64,000 nt of DNA, from positions 2,232,001 through 2,296,000 of the forward strand of contig NZ_LR134313.1 in the NCBI RefSeq assembly GCF_900636765.1, in the 5' to 3' direction. This document shows positions 9,084 to 17,755 of this stretch, piece after piece. The notes under the pieces are model-generated. The model did no database searches and was not told where the DNA came from. It worked only from the letters and a program-made list of their open reading frames with translations. A program made the translations under genes and the position numbers. This DNA is from Neisseria canis (GTDB lineage: Bacteria; Pseudomonadota; Gammaproteobacteria; Burkholderiales; Neisseriaceae). How positions within the stretch are numbered: position 1 is the stretch's first letter; each line of letters begins with the position of its first letter.

Positions 9084-11327
9084 ATGGGACAGTATAAAAA
9101 ACTTTGGCTGTCGCTGATTGCAGTGTTGACCATCACTTTCGGCATATTGGGTTATCTTGGTGTGGATGTTTACCGCAACGCACCACCTTTTCCCGAGCGG
9201 TATGTCAATCAAAACGGTAAAACCGTAATGACAAAATCCGACATTTTGGCCGGCCAGTCTGCTTGGCAATCAACCGGCGGCATGGAATTAGGCTCAATTT
9301 TCGGCCACGGTGCTTTTCAGGCACCCGACTGGACAGCCGATTGGCTACACCGCGAACTGGAGGCATGGCTGGAAATCAGTGCGCAACAACAATTCGGTAA
9401 ATCTTATACAGCTTTAAACAGAATCCAACAGTCCGAGCTGCAAACGCTGATGAAAGAGGAATACCGCAACGGCGGTCGCCTCAACAGAGAAGGCACGGTC
9501 GTTCTGAGCGATACGCGCATTAAAGCAATCGAAATGGTTGCACCTTATTACATCAAGCTTTATGGCGATGATCCCGCCATGATACAAACGCGCGACCATT
9601 TCGCAATGAAAAACAATACACTACCCGATTTGGAAAAACGCACGCAGTTAACCAAGTTCTTTTTCTGGACCTCTTGGGCGGCTTCTACCAATCGACCGGA
9701 TCACAATGCTACTTATACTGCCAACTGGCCTCATGAGCCTTTAATCGGCAATGTGCCGACCACCGAAAATATTATGTGGTCTATCGCAAGTATCGTTTTC
9801 TTATTGTTAGGTATAGGCCTTTTAGTTTGGGGCTGGTCTTTTATGCGCAAGCACGAAGCCGAACCGCAGGCCCCCGATATTGATCCGGTAAGCAAAGTCA
9901 ACCTTACGCCTTCGCAAAAAGCTTTGGGTAAATATGTATTCTTGACCGTGGCGCTGTTTGTCGTACAAGTGTTACTCGGAGGGCTGACCGCACACTACAC
10001 GGTAGAAGGCCAACACTTCTTCGGCATACCCCTGTCTGAATGGTTTCCTTATGCTTTGATACGTACATGGCATATACAGTCAGCGATTTTTTGGATTGCG
10101 ACCGGTTTCTTAACGGCAGGTCTGTTCCTTGCTCCCATCATCAGCGAGGGGAAAGACCCTAAATGGCAGGCAGCCGGCGTAAATTTTCTTTATATTGCCT
10201 TATTTATCGTTGTGGCCGGTTCTTACGGCGGTAACTTTCTGGCGCTCAGCCACGCACTGCCTACGGAGTTGAACTTCTGGTTCGGCCATCAAGGCTACGA
10301 ATATCTCGACCTTGGCCGTTTCTGGCAAATTCTACTGATGATAGGCTTGCTTTTATGGCTGTTCCTAATGTTGCGCTGTACTGTTACCGCGTTCAGAGAC
10401 AAGCATGCCGATAAAAACCTGCTGGCCATTTTTGTGGCTTCTATGATAGGTGTAGGCGTGTTCTACGCACCCGGCTTGTTTTACGGTGAACATGACAGCA
10501 TTACCATTATGGAATATTGGCGCTGGTGGGTTGTGCATTTATGGGTAGAGGGCTTTTTCGAAGTATTTGCCACAGTTGCATTGGCGTTTATTTTCTATAA
10601 CTTAGGTCTTGTCAGCCGTCAATCGGCCACCGTAGCTTCCTTGCTTTCGGCTTCTTTGTTTATGATCGGCGGCGTGCCCGGCACATTTCACCACCTGTAT
10701 TTTTCAGGCACAACCACGCCGGTTATGGCAGTAGGCGCTTCATTCTCCGCTTTAGAAGTGGTTCCGCTGATTTTATTGGGTAAAGAAGCGTACGAACATT
10801 GGTCTTTCCAACATGCTACCCCTTGGATGCAGCGTTTGCGCTGGCCGCTAATGTGCTTCGTGGCAGTTGCATTTTGGAACATGATCGGTGCCGGTGTGTT
10901 CGGTTTCCTGATTAATCCTCCGATTTCCCTTTTCTACCTGCAAGGTTTGAACACTACCGCCGTGCACGCCCATACTGCGCTATTCGGCGTGTATGGTTTC
11001 CTTGCCCTAGGTTTTGTGCTTCTGGTGGCCCGTTATATCAAACCTACCGTCGAATTTGACGAACAGCTAATGAAATGGGGGTTTTGGAGCCTGAATTGGG
11101 GTTTGGTCTTGATGGTGCTTATCAGCTTGCTGCCTGTCGGTGTATTGCAAGTGCATGCCTCTATCACCGAAGGGCTTTGGCTTGCACGCAGCGAAGCGTT
11201 TATGCAGCAAAGCAGCTTGGTTACTTTGCGGTGGCTGCGTACATTGGCCGACTTAATTTTCATTGCAGGTGCATGCTGCGTAGCTTGGCAGGCAACGAAA
11301 ATCGTATTCAGCAAGCACCGTCGCTAA
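9084..11327 (+). CDS. norB: Quinol-dependent nitric oxide reductase (qNOR)
   Basis: The enzyme reduces two NO to N2O using quinol, in the inner membrane, giving NO tolerance and anaerobic respiration. At 747 residues it is the long single-subunit form: an N-terminal membrane anchor and a periplasmic cytochrome-like domain without haem C, fused to a heme-copper-oxidase-like core. Visible core features include RTWHIQSAIFWIATGF, the NFLALSHALP region, WWVVHLWVEGFFEVF and the histidine-rich HHLYFSGTTTPV that supplies metal ligands. The start follows AGAGGACA. No nitrite reductase gene (aniA) lies beside it, unlike in meningococcus. Probable NsrR control through the upstream palindrome. Confidence 0.96.
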   Translation: MGQYKKLWLSLIAVLTITFGILGYLGVDVYRNAPPFPERYVNQNGKTVMTKSDILAGQSAWQSTGGMELGSIFGHGAFQAPDWTADWLHRELEAWLEISAQQQFGKSYTALNRIQQSELQTLMKEEYRNGGRLNREGTVVLSDTRIKAIEMVAPYYIKLYGDDPAMIQTRDHFAMKNNTLPDLEKRTQLTKFFFWTSWAASTNRPDHNATYTANWPHEPLIGNVPTTENIMWSIASIVFLLLGIGLLVWGWSFMRKHEAEPQAPDIDPVSKVNLTPSQKALGKYVFLTVALFVVQVLLGGLTAHYTVEGQHFFGIPLSEWFPYALIRTWHIQSAIFWIATGFLTAGLFLAPIISEGKDPKWQAAGVNFLYIALFIVVAGSYGGNFLALSHALPTELNFWFGHQGYEYLDLGRFWQILLMIGLLLWLFLMLRCTVTAFRDKHADKNLLAIFVASMIGVGVFYAPGLFYGEHDSITIMEYWRWWVVHLWVEGFFEVFATVALAFIFYNLGLVSRQSATVASLLSASLFMIGGVPGTFHHLYFSGTTTPVMAVGASFSALEVVPLILLGKEAYEHWSFQHATPWMQRLRWPLMCFVAVAFWNMIGAGVFGFLINPPISLFYLQGLNTTAVHAHTALFGVYGFLALGFVLLVARYIKPTVEFDEQLMKWGFWSLNWGLVLMVLISLLPVGVLQVHASITEGLWLARSEAFMQQSSLVTLRWLRTLADLIFIAGACCVAWQATKIVFSKHRR

Positions 11328-11328
11328 A

Positions 11329-11389
11329 TGCCTGTCTGAAAACAAACACCCGCCGGGAAATCCGGCGGGTGTTTGTTTTCAGACAGGCA
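11329..11389 (+). terminator. Unusually long perfect hairpin after norB
   Basis: A 28-base arm starting TGCCTGTCTGAAAAC and containing CACCCGCCGG pairs exactly with its complement around a 5-base loop. The outer 12 bases of each arm are DUS copies and the inner part is a GC-rich stem. It begins 2 bases after the norB stop codon, so it is the norB terminator. Confidence 0.85.
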
Positions 11390-11401
11390 ATATGCTCTGA
11401 T

Positions 11402-11540
11402 ATATAGTAAATCAACTTAAAAGTAGCACTCCCTTGATACTCGTACTTGACTCAAATATGAAGAGCCCAGTAATTAAAGAGATACTCGGATCAAGCCCGA
11501 GTATAACGGTACCGTTATTATGTAAGCAGATTGACTATAT
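11402..11540. repeat. MITE-like dispersed repeat, copy A
   Basis: The left end reads TATAGTAAATCAACTT and the right end, on the other strand, TATAGTCAATCTGCTT. Inside are degenerate ATACTCG/CGAGTAT arms (11486-11503 is the clearer pair). The same plan recurs at 31642, 34553 and, cut short, 39214. It contains no gene and lies between convergent norB and hemY. Confidence 0.75.
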
Positions 11541-11558
11541 TTATTAAACCAAAAACAG

Positions 11559-12782
11559 TTACACTTCTTTCGGCAGCAACATATCCGGTTCGTCATACTC
11601 CACGCCTTCCAAAGCCAGCATGCGCTGCTCCTCGGCTTTACGCGTTTCTCCGGTAGCATCAAACACTTTGGCCAAAGCCAAACGCGCTTGGATGCTCGGC
11701 GCCAACGCCAAGCTTGCCTCCAGATAGCCTTGAGCTTTGCCCCAAAGCTGCTTCGCATGAGCCAGCTGGCCGGCATACATCAGCAAACGCGAATCTTCGG
11801 GATATTGCTCCAGCCAATGCGTTGCCGTATCGATGGCTTTGCGCTGTTCGCGCTCTCCCAGATATTGCACGCTTTGCACGAAAGAAGGCAGCAGCTCTGC
11901 TTTGCGGGTTTGCGGATAATATTTGCTTACCCATGCTACCGCTTGGCTGTACAAACCCAATGATTCGTATTTTTCGGCAATCGGCACGCACAAGTCGGCC
12001 GCCTTCAACGAATCAGGAATCCTTTTCAGACAGGCCTTCAAGCTTCCCGAATCGGTTGCCATAGCAAGCAGGCGGCGGTATGCCCAATCGTGATATTGGA
12101 GCGCCTCGTGATCATTAATCGCACCGGCTTTTTGCAACTTGGCAGACGTGTCCAGCACTTCCACAGCATCGCCGTGGTCAAACGCATAACGCAGCTTGAG
12201 TTTGACCAAACGGGTTAATGTGGGGTTGATTTGCGCGGCGGCCTGAATATTTTCCAAAGCTTTCGGATAATCCCGGCGGTTTAGCGCACTTTCGGCCAGC
12301 AGCAGATAGCGGGAAAGCTGGTCTTTGTGGGGCAGCTTGGCAATATCCGCCAGATAACGGTCGCGCAGCTCCACATCGTCCATAGAATCGGCTGCATGTG
12401 CTGCCAGCATCAAAGCCAATGAGCGGTTGCTGCCGGCTTCTTTATTGGCCAACACTTTGGCTGCTTCCTGCTCGGCTTTTTGGAACTTGCCTTCAAAATA
12501 AGCCAAACCGGCCGATTGAAGATCGCTTCCGGCTTTGAGCTCTTTACGGCGGTTGCCGAAACGCTGCATGCTGCCCGGAATGTTAAGAAACGCCGCAACA
12601 ATGCGCACCAAAATATAAAGCAGCACAACAACCAGCAGCAAACCTAAAATAAAGGCATGCAGATTAACCCGCATCAGCGTTTGCTCCACCACAATATACA
12701 CATTGCCCGTGTAAATACCTGACGCCACCGCCAAGCCTACAGCCACGGCAAATAGGATGATGATCCAAATCAAGCTTTTCAT
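11559..12782 (-). CDS. hemY: HemY-type TPR membrane protein
   Basis: A 407-residue inner-membrane protein with two N-terminal membrane segments (about residues 3-22 and 40-62), followed by helical repeats of TPR type (for example residues 95-180 and 310-390). This is the proteobacterial HemY found at the end of hemCDXY clusters, not the oxygen-dependent protoporphyrinogen oxidase that shares the name in Bacillus. Its role in haem synthesis is still poorly defined. It starts 2 bases after the hemX stop codon and is co-transcribed with it. A DUS-like sequence around 12025-12038 encodes ACLK in frame. Confidence 0.9.
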   Translation of the reverse strand: MKSLIWIIILFAVAVGLAVASGIYTGNVYIVVEQTLMRVNLHAFILGLLLVVVLLYILVRIVAAFLNIPGSMQRFGNRRKELKAGSDLQSAGLAYFEGKFQKAEQEAAKVLANKEAGSNRSLALMLAAHAADSMDDVELRDRYLADIAKLPHKDQLSRYLLLAESALNRRDYPKALENIQAAAQINPTLTRLVKLKLRYAFDHGDAVEVLDTSAKLQKAGAINDHEALQYHDWAYRRLLAMATDSGSLKACLKRIPDSLKAADLCVPIAEKYESLGLYSQAVAWVSKYYPQTRKAELLPSFVQSVQYLGEREQRKAIDTATHWLEQYPEDSRLLMYAGQLAHAKQLWGKAQGYLEASLALAPSIQARLALAKVFDATGETRKAEEQRMLALEGVEYDEPDMLLPKEV

Positions 12783-12784
12783 AC

Positions 12785-14182
12785 TTATGCTCCTTTGGCA
12801 GTTTTATCGCTGCCGGCAGCAGGTTGGGCGGGCTTATCTGCTTTCTTTTCCGGCGCCTGTTTGGCTTCGGCAGCAGCAGAAGCAGCTTTGGTTTGCGGTT
12901 CGGATGCAGAAACCGGCGCAGCAGAAGCGGCAGACTGCGGGGCGACAACTGCCGATGCTTCCGATGCAGCAGAATGGGCAGGCTCTGCCTGTGTTTTCGG
13001 GTTGGCAGGCATGGTAACCGCGCCCTGATGCGTGCGTATGCTGTCTTGATAATTTCTTACTGCATGCAGGCTGGCTTTCAGCGCGTCATCGGAAACGGCG
13101 CGTACATCAAGCGCCTTTAATTCGGCTAGCTCTTTCAGCCAGGCTTGTGTTACTTGGGATTTGTTGTCGAAATACTGCTTAACGGCATCTTCAACTACGT
13201 TCAAATCGGTTTGGTAAATTTCACCGTTGCGCTGGATCAAGGCAAAACGGGCATCCATCAGGCGCAGGCGCAGGTTTTCTTTAATAAAGAAATTCTGTTC
13301 GGGAGAAATCAGCATGGCATCATTGCTGTTGAGTTTGCGCACCTCTACCAAACCCCTCAAATTATCCAGCGTTTTGTTCCACGCATTTTCCCACCAAGTA
13401 AGCGCGGTATCTTCCGCAACTTCAGGCGCTGCCTCGCTCGGACGCAGTGTTCCTTCCAACACCAGCGGCAGGCCGGCAACTGCGCTTTCCAATCTGTCGA
13501 GACGCAAAGACGCGCTGGACACATCCAAATAAGGGCGGTTTTTCAGTGCCGCCAAATCGCTGCTCACCGCCTGTTTAATCGGCAGCAGTTCAGGCTGATT
13601 GAAGCGGTTCAAGCGGTTTTCAACACTTTCCAATACCTCAACCGCAACAGGCACATTACCGGTTAGCAGCAGTTGTTGTGCCGCCACGTTTAAAGTAACC
13701 TCGGTTTCGTCGACCAACCAATTGACCCGGCCTTTGAGCAATTCTTGATAAGCGCGCTGCGCATTGGCTACAGCTTCGGCATTTTGGCGGTTTTCACCGT
13801 CCAATTTTGCCAGGGCGGCGGCAATGCTTTCCTGTTTGCGCAGGGTATCTTGCAGCATCCCCGCATTTTGACTTTCGCCCAAAGCCGCTTTATCCAGCTT
13901 TTGCTCGATATTCAGTTCTTGATTTTTCAATACGTTTTGGCCCTGCACAAACAAAAAGCCGCTTGCACCCAAACCTAACAGCGCCAAAATCAGCGCACCC
14001 GCAGCCAAACCTCTGCCGCCCGATTGTTTGATCACCACCGGAGCCGGCTGCTGTGTGTTGTGCTGTAAATATTCTTGTTTGGGTTCGCTCATACTGTTTC
14101 CTGTCGTTTCATTTTGCGGTTTTGTCGGTGCGGGTGCGGCATCTGCCGGCATCTGCTCTTGTCGGTTATGTTCATCGCTCAT
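12785..14182 (-). CDS. hemX: HemX, uroporphyrinogen-III C-methyltransferase-like membrane protein
   Basis: A 465-residue protein with a low-complexity cytoplasmic N-terminus, one membrane segment (about residues 56-78, AAGALILALLGLGASGFLF), a long helical periplasmic part, and an Ala/Lys/Pro-rich C-terminus. Order and shape fit HemX of the hemCDX(Y) operon. Despite the usual annotation as a methyltransferase, the family has no clear SAM motif here and its role is uncertain. It overlaps the 3' end of hemD by 11 bases, which suggests translational coupling. Confidence 0.9.
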   Translation of the reverse strand: MSDEHNRQEQMPADAAPAPTKPQNETTGNSMSEPKQEYLQHNTQQPAPVVIKQSGGRGLAAGALILALLGLGASGFLFVQGQNVLKNQELNIEQKLDKAALGESQNAGMLQDTLRKQESIAAALAKLDGENRQNAEAVANAQRAYQELLKGRVNWLVDETEVTLNVAAQQLLLTGNVPVAVEVLESVENRLNRFNQPELLPIKQAVSSDLAALKNRPYLDVSSASLRLDRLESAVAGLPLVLEGTLRPSEAAPEVAEDTALTWWENAWNKTLDNLRGLVEVRKLNSNDAMLISPEQNFFIKENLRLRLMDARFALIQRNGEIYQTDLNVVEDAVKQYFDNKSQVTQAWLKELAELKALDVRAVSDDALKASLHAVRNYQDSIRTHQGAVTMPANPKTQAEPAHSAASEASAVVAPQSAASAAPVSASEPQTKAASAAAEAKQAPEKKADKPAQPAAGSDKTAKGA

Positions 14183-14903
14183 CGGCTTGCTCCGTATAGC
14201 GTTTTAAAGTTGGCACATCCAACTGCTTAATCAATTCGACTCTCTCTGCGCCCTGCTGTTGCAGGCTTTCTGCAATACGCGGGTGATGTGTAAAGTATAA
14301 CAAGGATTTAGCTTCTTGCACCAATTCATCGGGCATTAAAGAGAAAAACAACGCCACGCTTTCGGTTGAAGCAATCCAAACGGCATAAGGCTTCTCCCGG
14401 GCAAAAACCTGCCATTCCGGCTTTTGCGGCTCCCGCCGGTAAACTTCCGCAAATTCAACCTGCATACCGAGCCCGTTTAAAGTCTGTGCCAGATAAGCCC
14501 GCCCGCCCCTGCCGCGCACAATCAGCACCCGTGCCCCGGAGGGCAGGCTCTGCCAGATCGGCAAACGGATAACCGCTTCGCTGTCATTACCGTTGCCGGG
14601 AAAAAGCACGTTTGTACAGCCTGCTTTCAGCAAAGCGTCGGCCGTAGCCTGCCCCACGGCGATATTCGGTTTTTCAGAAAAGCATTTGCCGTCGATAACG
14701 CCTATGCCTGTCTGAACTGCACCGGGGCTTACCCAGAATACCGCGTCGGCGGCAGCGTATTGCGCCGGCAATGCTGCCAAATGCGGCTTGTCCGGCACAA
14801 TTTCAAGCACACTAAACGGCACGCCCCGCCAGCCGGCCGCTTTGCAGACTAAAGCATCGGCGGCGGCACGTTCGGCAGGTCGCACAAGCAGAATCGTGGG
14901 CAT
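14172..14903 (-). CDS. hemD: Uroporphyrinogen-III synthase
   Basis: HemD closes hydroxymethylbilane to uroporphyrinogen III with inversion of ring D, in the cytosol. The family is very divergent; support comes from length (243 residues), position between hemC and hemX, and local motifs: ILLVRPAERAA at the start, VFWVSPGAVQTG, then VLIVRGRGGRAYLAQTL and a late WIASTESV segment. The frame extends upstream to 14981, but residues before MPTILLVRP resemble no HemD and overlap the preceding gene, so I start at 14903. A DUS around 14705 encodes VQTGI in frame. Confidence 0.92.
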   Translation of the reverse strand: MPTILLVRPAERAAADALVCKAAGWRGVPFSVLEIVPDKPHLAALPAQYAAADAVFWVSPGAVQTGIGVIDGKCFSEKPNIAVGQATADALLKAGCTNVLFPGNGNDSEAVIRLPIWQSLPSGARVLIVRGRGGRAYLAQTLNGLGMQVEFAEVYRREPQKPEWQVFAREKPYAVWIASTESVALFFSLMPDELVQEAKSLLYFTHHPRIAESLQQQGAERVELIKQLDVPTLKRYTEQADER

Positions 14904-14968
14904 AACGTTTATCCGGCATTCATGGTTTTCAGACAGGCATGAATTAACTCGGAACAGCATATCAGTTT

Positions 14969-15637
14969 TCAATGGCACCATTGTTTTTCACAAGGCGTGC
15001 CGTCTCCGTCTCCATCCATTTCCACATTAGGACAATGTTCTAGGAAATATTCTGCCTCAGAGCAAGAAGTCATTTGAGAACAATGGACTCTTCCATCACA
15101 TCTAAAAGCAGATTGCTTCTTAATAGAAATAGGCTTTGTATGGGACTCATCATAAACCTTGTTTCCCCCTACGGTAAGAATCACTTGCTTCTGCTCCGTA
15201 TAAGCAGATTTTGAACTATCAGAAAACTGCTTTCTCTCTGCTGCCATTTTCGCTGCTACCTGTTCTACGGTTGAGAGTGGCTGTGGTGTACTACTGTTTT
15301 TCTTTGTGTAATCAAAATACAAAACAATTGCTATCAACACACCGATTAATAACAATACACCCACAATATGATTATTTGTATATTTCCTTGATTGTACGGA
15401 ATTAAATTCCTGATCAGCTTTTAATGTGCTCCCTAAATAACTTACTTCAACTGCTTCTTTTTTACCCGTAGAATCCTCTGCAATTTTAAACAAAACTTTT
15501 TTGCCTTCTATCGGACGGGGCTCCTTAATTGTAAACGCTGATATATGAGCAAAAATCTCTGTACCTGATTTCTCTTCCTCAATAAAACCAAAACCGCGCT
15601 TATCATTCCAACGGATAATTTTTCCAGAATACTTCAT
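14969..15637 (-). CDS. Cold-shock domain / membrane segment / Excalibur domain protein
   Basis: A 222-residue three-part protein. Residues 1-68 form a cold-shock domain with the RNA-binding motifs KRGFGFI and IFAHISAF. Residues 91-108 form one membrane segment. Residues 179-221 form an Excalibur calcium-binding domain: paired cysteines, then MDGDGDGTPCEKQWC. This predicts a cytoplasmic nucleic-acid-binding face and a periplasmic calcium-binding, disulfide-linked tail. It sits between hemC and hemD in the same direction and interrupts an otherwise standard operon. Similar cold-shock membrane fusions occur in neisserial genomes; function unknown. Confidence 0.85.
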   Translation of the reverse strand: MKYSGKIIRWNDKRGFGFIEEEKSGTEIFAHISAFTIKEPRPIEGKKVLFKIAEDSTGKKEAVEVSYLGSTLKADQEFNSVQSRKYTNNHIVGVLLLIGVLIAIVLYFDYTKKNSSTPQPLSTVEQVAAKMAAERKQFSDSSKSAYTEQKQVILTVGGNKVYDESHTKPISIKKQSAFRCDGRVHCSQMTSCSEAEYFLEHCPNVEMDGDGDGTPCEKQWCH

Positions 15638-15724
15638 ACTTTTACTTCCCCTAAATTGTTTCTGAAACTTTCATACAAAATTCAGACAGGCATCCGCTTT
15701 CAAATGCCTATCTGAAAAAACAGT

Positions 15725-16672
15725 TTAACTGTTGGCGTTTTGCTCGCCCAACACGGCGGCAATCAAATTTTCTGCGCCGTCGTCGGCCAGCTTTTTAGCC
15801 ACGACACGGCCTAAGGCATCGGCGTAAGCCAACGGGGCTTGGGCATCCGCCTCCAGCATTACCGAGCCGTCGGGATGGCCGACCATGCCGCGCAAGGTGA
15901 GCAGGCCGTTTTCTTCGGTGCAATAAGCGGCCAGCGGGATTTGGCAGCTGCCGCCCAGTGCGCGGGACAATGCGCGCTCGGCGGTAACGCAGGCGTTGCT
16001 CAGCGGGTGGTTGAGCGGGTTCAATATTTCGAGCAGATCGTAGCGGTTGGCGGCGATTTCGATACCCAACACGCCTTGCCCTGCTGCGGGCAGACTGTCG
16101 GCAGGCGATAAAACGGTACGGATGCGCTCTGCCAACCCCAAACGCTGCAAGCCGGCTTCTGCCAAAATGATGGCGTCGTATTCGCCTTTATCCAGTTTTT
16201 CCAGGCGGGTTTGCAGGTTGCCGCGCAAGGGTCGCACGTTCAGATGAGGAAATCGCGCGCGCAACTGGGCTTCGCGGCGCAGGCTGGCCGTGCCCACCAC
16301 CGCGCCTTTGGGCAAATCCTCCAAACGCCCGTATTGGTTGGACACAAAAGCATCAAACGGGCTGGCGCGCTCTGTGATGGCTGCCAATGCGAAACCTTGC
16401 GGCAGCTCCATCGGCACGTCTTTCAGCGAGTGCACGGCCAAATCGGCGCGGCCGTCCAGCAATGCCTGTTCCAGTTCTTTGATAAACAAGCCTTTGCCGC
16501 CGATTTTAGACAAGGTTTTATCGAGAATCTGGTCGCCCCGCGTGGTCATGCCCAGAATGCTCACTTCGCATTCCGGATAAAGTGCCTGCAAACGTGCTTG
16601 GATATGCTCGGCCTGCCACATGGCCAAGCGGCTTTCGCGGCTGGCGATAACGAGTTTTTTCGGGATATTCAT
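15725..16672 (-). CDS. hemC: Porphobilinogen deaminase (hydroxymethylbilane synthase)
   Basis: HemC polymerises four porphobilinogen molecules into hydroxymethylbilane using a covalently bound dipyrromethane cofactor. The 315-residue protein has the family length, the N-terminal [13 protein letters not shown], the arginine-rich substrate region [11 protein letters not shown] and [11 protein letters not shown], and the cofactor cysteine in [11 protein letters not shown]. It is the first gene of the leftward hem cluster. A 52-base stretch with DUS-like sequences, one degenerate (TGCCTATCTGAA), separates it from the cold-shock gene downstream. Confidence 0.97.
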   Translation of the reverse strand: MNIPKKLVIASRESRLAMWQAEHIQARLQALYPECEVSILGMTTRGDQILDKTLSKIGGKGLFIKELEQALLDGRADLAVHSLKDVPMELPQGFALAAITERASPFDAFVSNQYGRLEDLPKGAVVGTASLRREAQLRARFPHLNVRPLRGNLQTRLEKLDKGEYDAIILAEAGLQRLGLAERIRTVLSPADSLPAAGQGVLGIEIAANRYDLLEILNPLNHPLSNACVTAERALSRALGGSCQIPLAAYCTEENGLLTLRGMVGHPDGSVMLEADAQAPLAYADALGRVVAKKLADDGAENLIAAVLGEQNANS

Positions 16673-16747
16673 GATGTTTGAAATTTGAGAAAGAGTGGTA
16701 ACTGAAAACAGGCAGAAGTGTAACAGAATTGGCTTCGTTTAGCCCGA

Positions 16748-16780
16748 ATGCCTGTCTGAAACGTTTTTCAGACAGGCATT
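16748..16780. terminator. DUS-pair hairpin between nsrR and hemC
   Basis: Inverted DUS copies around a 3-5-base loop. It lies downstream of the leftward nsrR gene and upstream of hemC, so it ends nsrR transcription. Confidence 0.75.
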
Positions 16781-16797
16781 CTGTGCTGCGATAAATG

Positions 16798-17247
16798 TTA
16801 TGACCGGGCAGCCTGATTATCTGAGTCCACGCGGTAAAGCAGCCGGAAAGTGGGTTTGTTTACCAAATCTGCCAGCGAAAACCCTTCCAAATGCGTCAAA
16901 AAGGCTTGCGCCGCGCCGCTCAATATGCCGGCCAAGCGGCAGTCGGGCGTGAGCAGGCAGTTATTTTTGTCGCCCATGCACTCCACCAACACCATAGGCT
17001 CCAAACAGCGGACAACCTGCCCGATATTGATTTCCCCGGCAGGCCGCGCCAGCTTGAGTCCGCCGCCCTTGCCGCGGATGCCGGTTAGAAAACCGCCTTT
17101 AACCAAAGCGGTTACCACTTTCATCAAATGGCTTTTGGAAATTTGATAGATGCCTGCGATTTCACTGATGTTGACCAAATCATCATCGTTAACTGCGGCG
17201 TAAATCAACACCCTCAGCCCGAAGTCGGTATGTTGTGTCAGATACAT
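16798..17247 (-). CDS. nsrR: NsrR, nitric-oxide-sensing Rrf2-family repressor
   Basis: A 149-residue Rrf2-type winged-helix regulator. It shares the NsrR layout: TDFGLRVLIY at the start with Asp8, which is a cluster ligand in characterised NsrR; the DNA-reading helix around ISKSHLMKVV; the wing RGKGGGLKLARP; and three cysteines at 90, 97 and 103 (VECMGDKNNCLLTPDCRL) spaced as in NsrR rather than IscR. NO attacks the iron-sulfur cluster and relieves repression. It is divergent from a hemerythrin-like gene and nnrS, classic NsrR targets, and a site like the norB palindrome lies between them. Confidence 0.9.
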   Translation of the reverse strand: MYLTQHTDFGLRVLIYAAVNDDDLVNISEIAGIYQISKSHLMKVVTALVKGGFLTGIRGKGGGLKLARPAGEINIGQVVRCLEPMVLVECMGDKNNCLLTPDCRLAGILSGAAQAFLTHLEGFSLADLVNKPTFRLLYRVDSDNQAARS

Positions 17248-17270
17248 AGTTGCGGTTTGTTATCTAAAGT

Positions 17271-17285
17271 TTCATAATATATGCA
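17271..17285. promoter_or_regulatory. Second NsrR-like operator
   Basis: TTCATA-ATA-TATGCA matches the core of the norB palindrome (TTCATA-TTT-TATGAA) in 11 of 12 half-site bases with the same 3-base spacer. It lies 24 bases upstream of nsrR and 71 bases upstream of the hemerythrin-like gene, so it could serve both. Binding is inferred. Confidence 0.6.
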
Positions 17286-17355
17286 CATTATACACAAAAG
17301 GCATAACCAGACGCCACGGTTAAGGCAATGCCTGTCTGAAAATAAGGAACCCCAC

Positions 17356-17724
17356 ATGAAACGCCACCCGGAGCTTATCGACCTTTCGCAAGAGCATCAT
17401 CACGCGCTGGCTTTGTGCGTACGCATTCTGCGCAATCCCGAACTGAACCACGCGCAAGATATCGAGCAGCACAAAGCCGGTTTGCTTGAGCATTTCACAC
17501 AGGAAGAAGCCCGGTTTGCCGCCTATTGGCAGCGGCTGCCCGATGCCGGCTTGAAAGAGCGCTTCGAGCAAGACCATGCCGCGTTGCGCGAGATGCTGAA
17601 CAATCCGCGTTTTGACGATCCGCAATGGAACCTGCAATTCGCCCAAACCTTGCGCGACCATGCCCGATTTGAAGAAAGGGTGTTGTTTGGGCAGATTACC
17701 GAGCATTGCCTGTCTGAACCCTAA
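17356..17724 (+). CDS. Hemerythrin-like HHE-domain protein
   Basis: A 122-residue cytosolic four-helix protein with the ligand pattern of hemerythrin-type di-iron domains: QEHHHALAL in helix 1, LLEHFTQEEARF in helix 2, FEQDHAALREM in helix 3 and LRDHARFEERVLF in helix 4. It resembles small hemerythrin-like proteins found beside nnrS rather than the larger YtfE/RIC repair protein. An ATG at 17281 is in frame, but 17356 follows AAGGA. The last codons (CLSE) are written by a DUS. It is followed 31 bases on by nnrS and is probably induced by NO through NsrR. Confidence 0.85.
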   Translation: MKRHPELIDLSQEHHHALALCVRILRNPELNHAQDIEQHKAGLLEHFTQEEARFAAYWQRLPDAGLKERFEQDHAALREMLNNPRFDDPQWNLQFAQTLRDHARFEERVLFGQITEHCLSEP

Positions 17725-17755
17725 ACTGCCGTTAACCACGCTATAAGGAACCACC

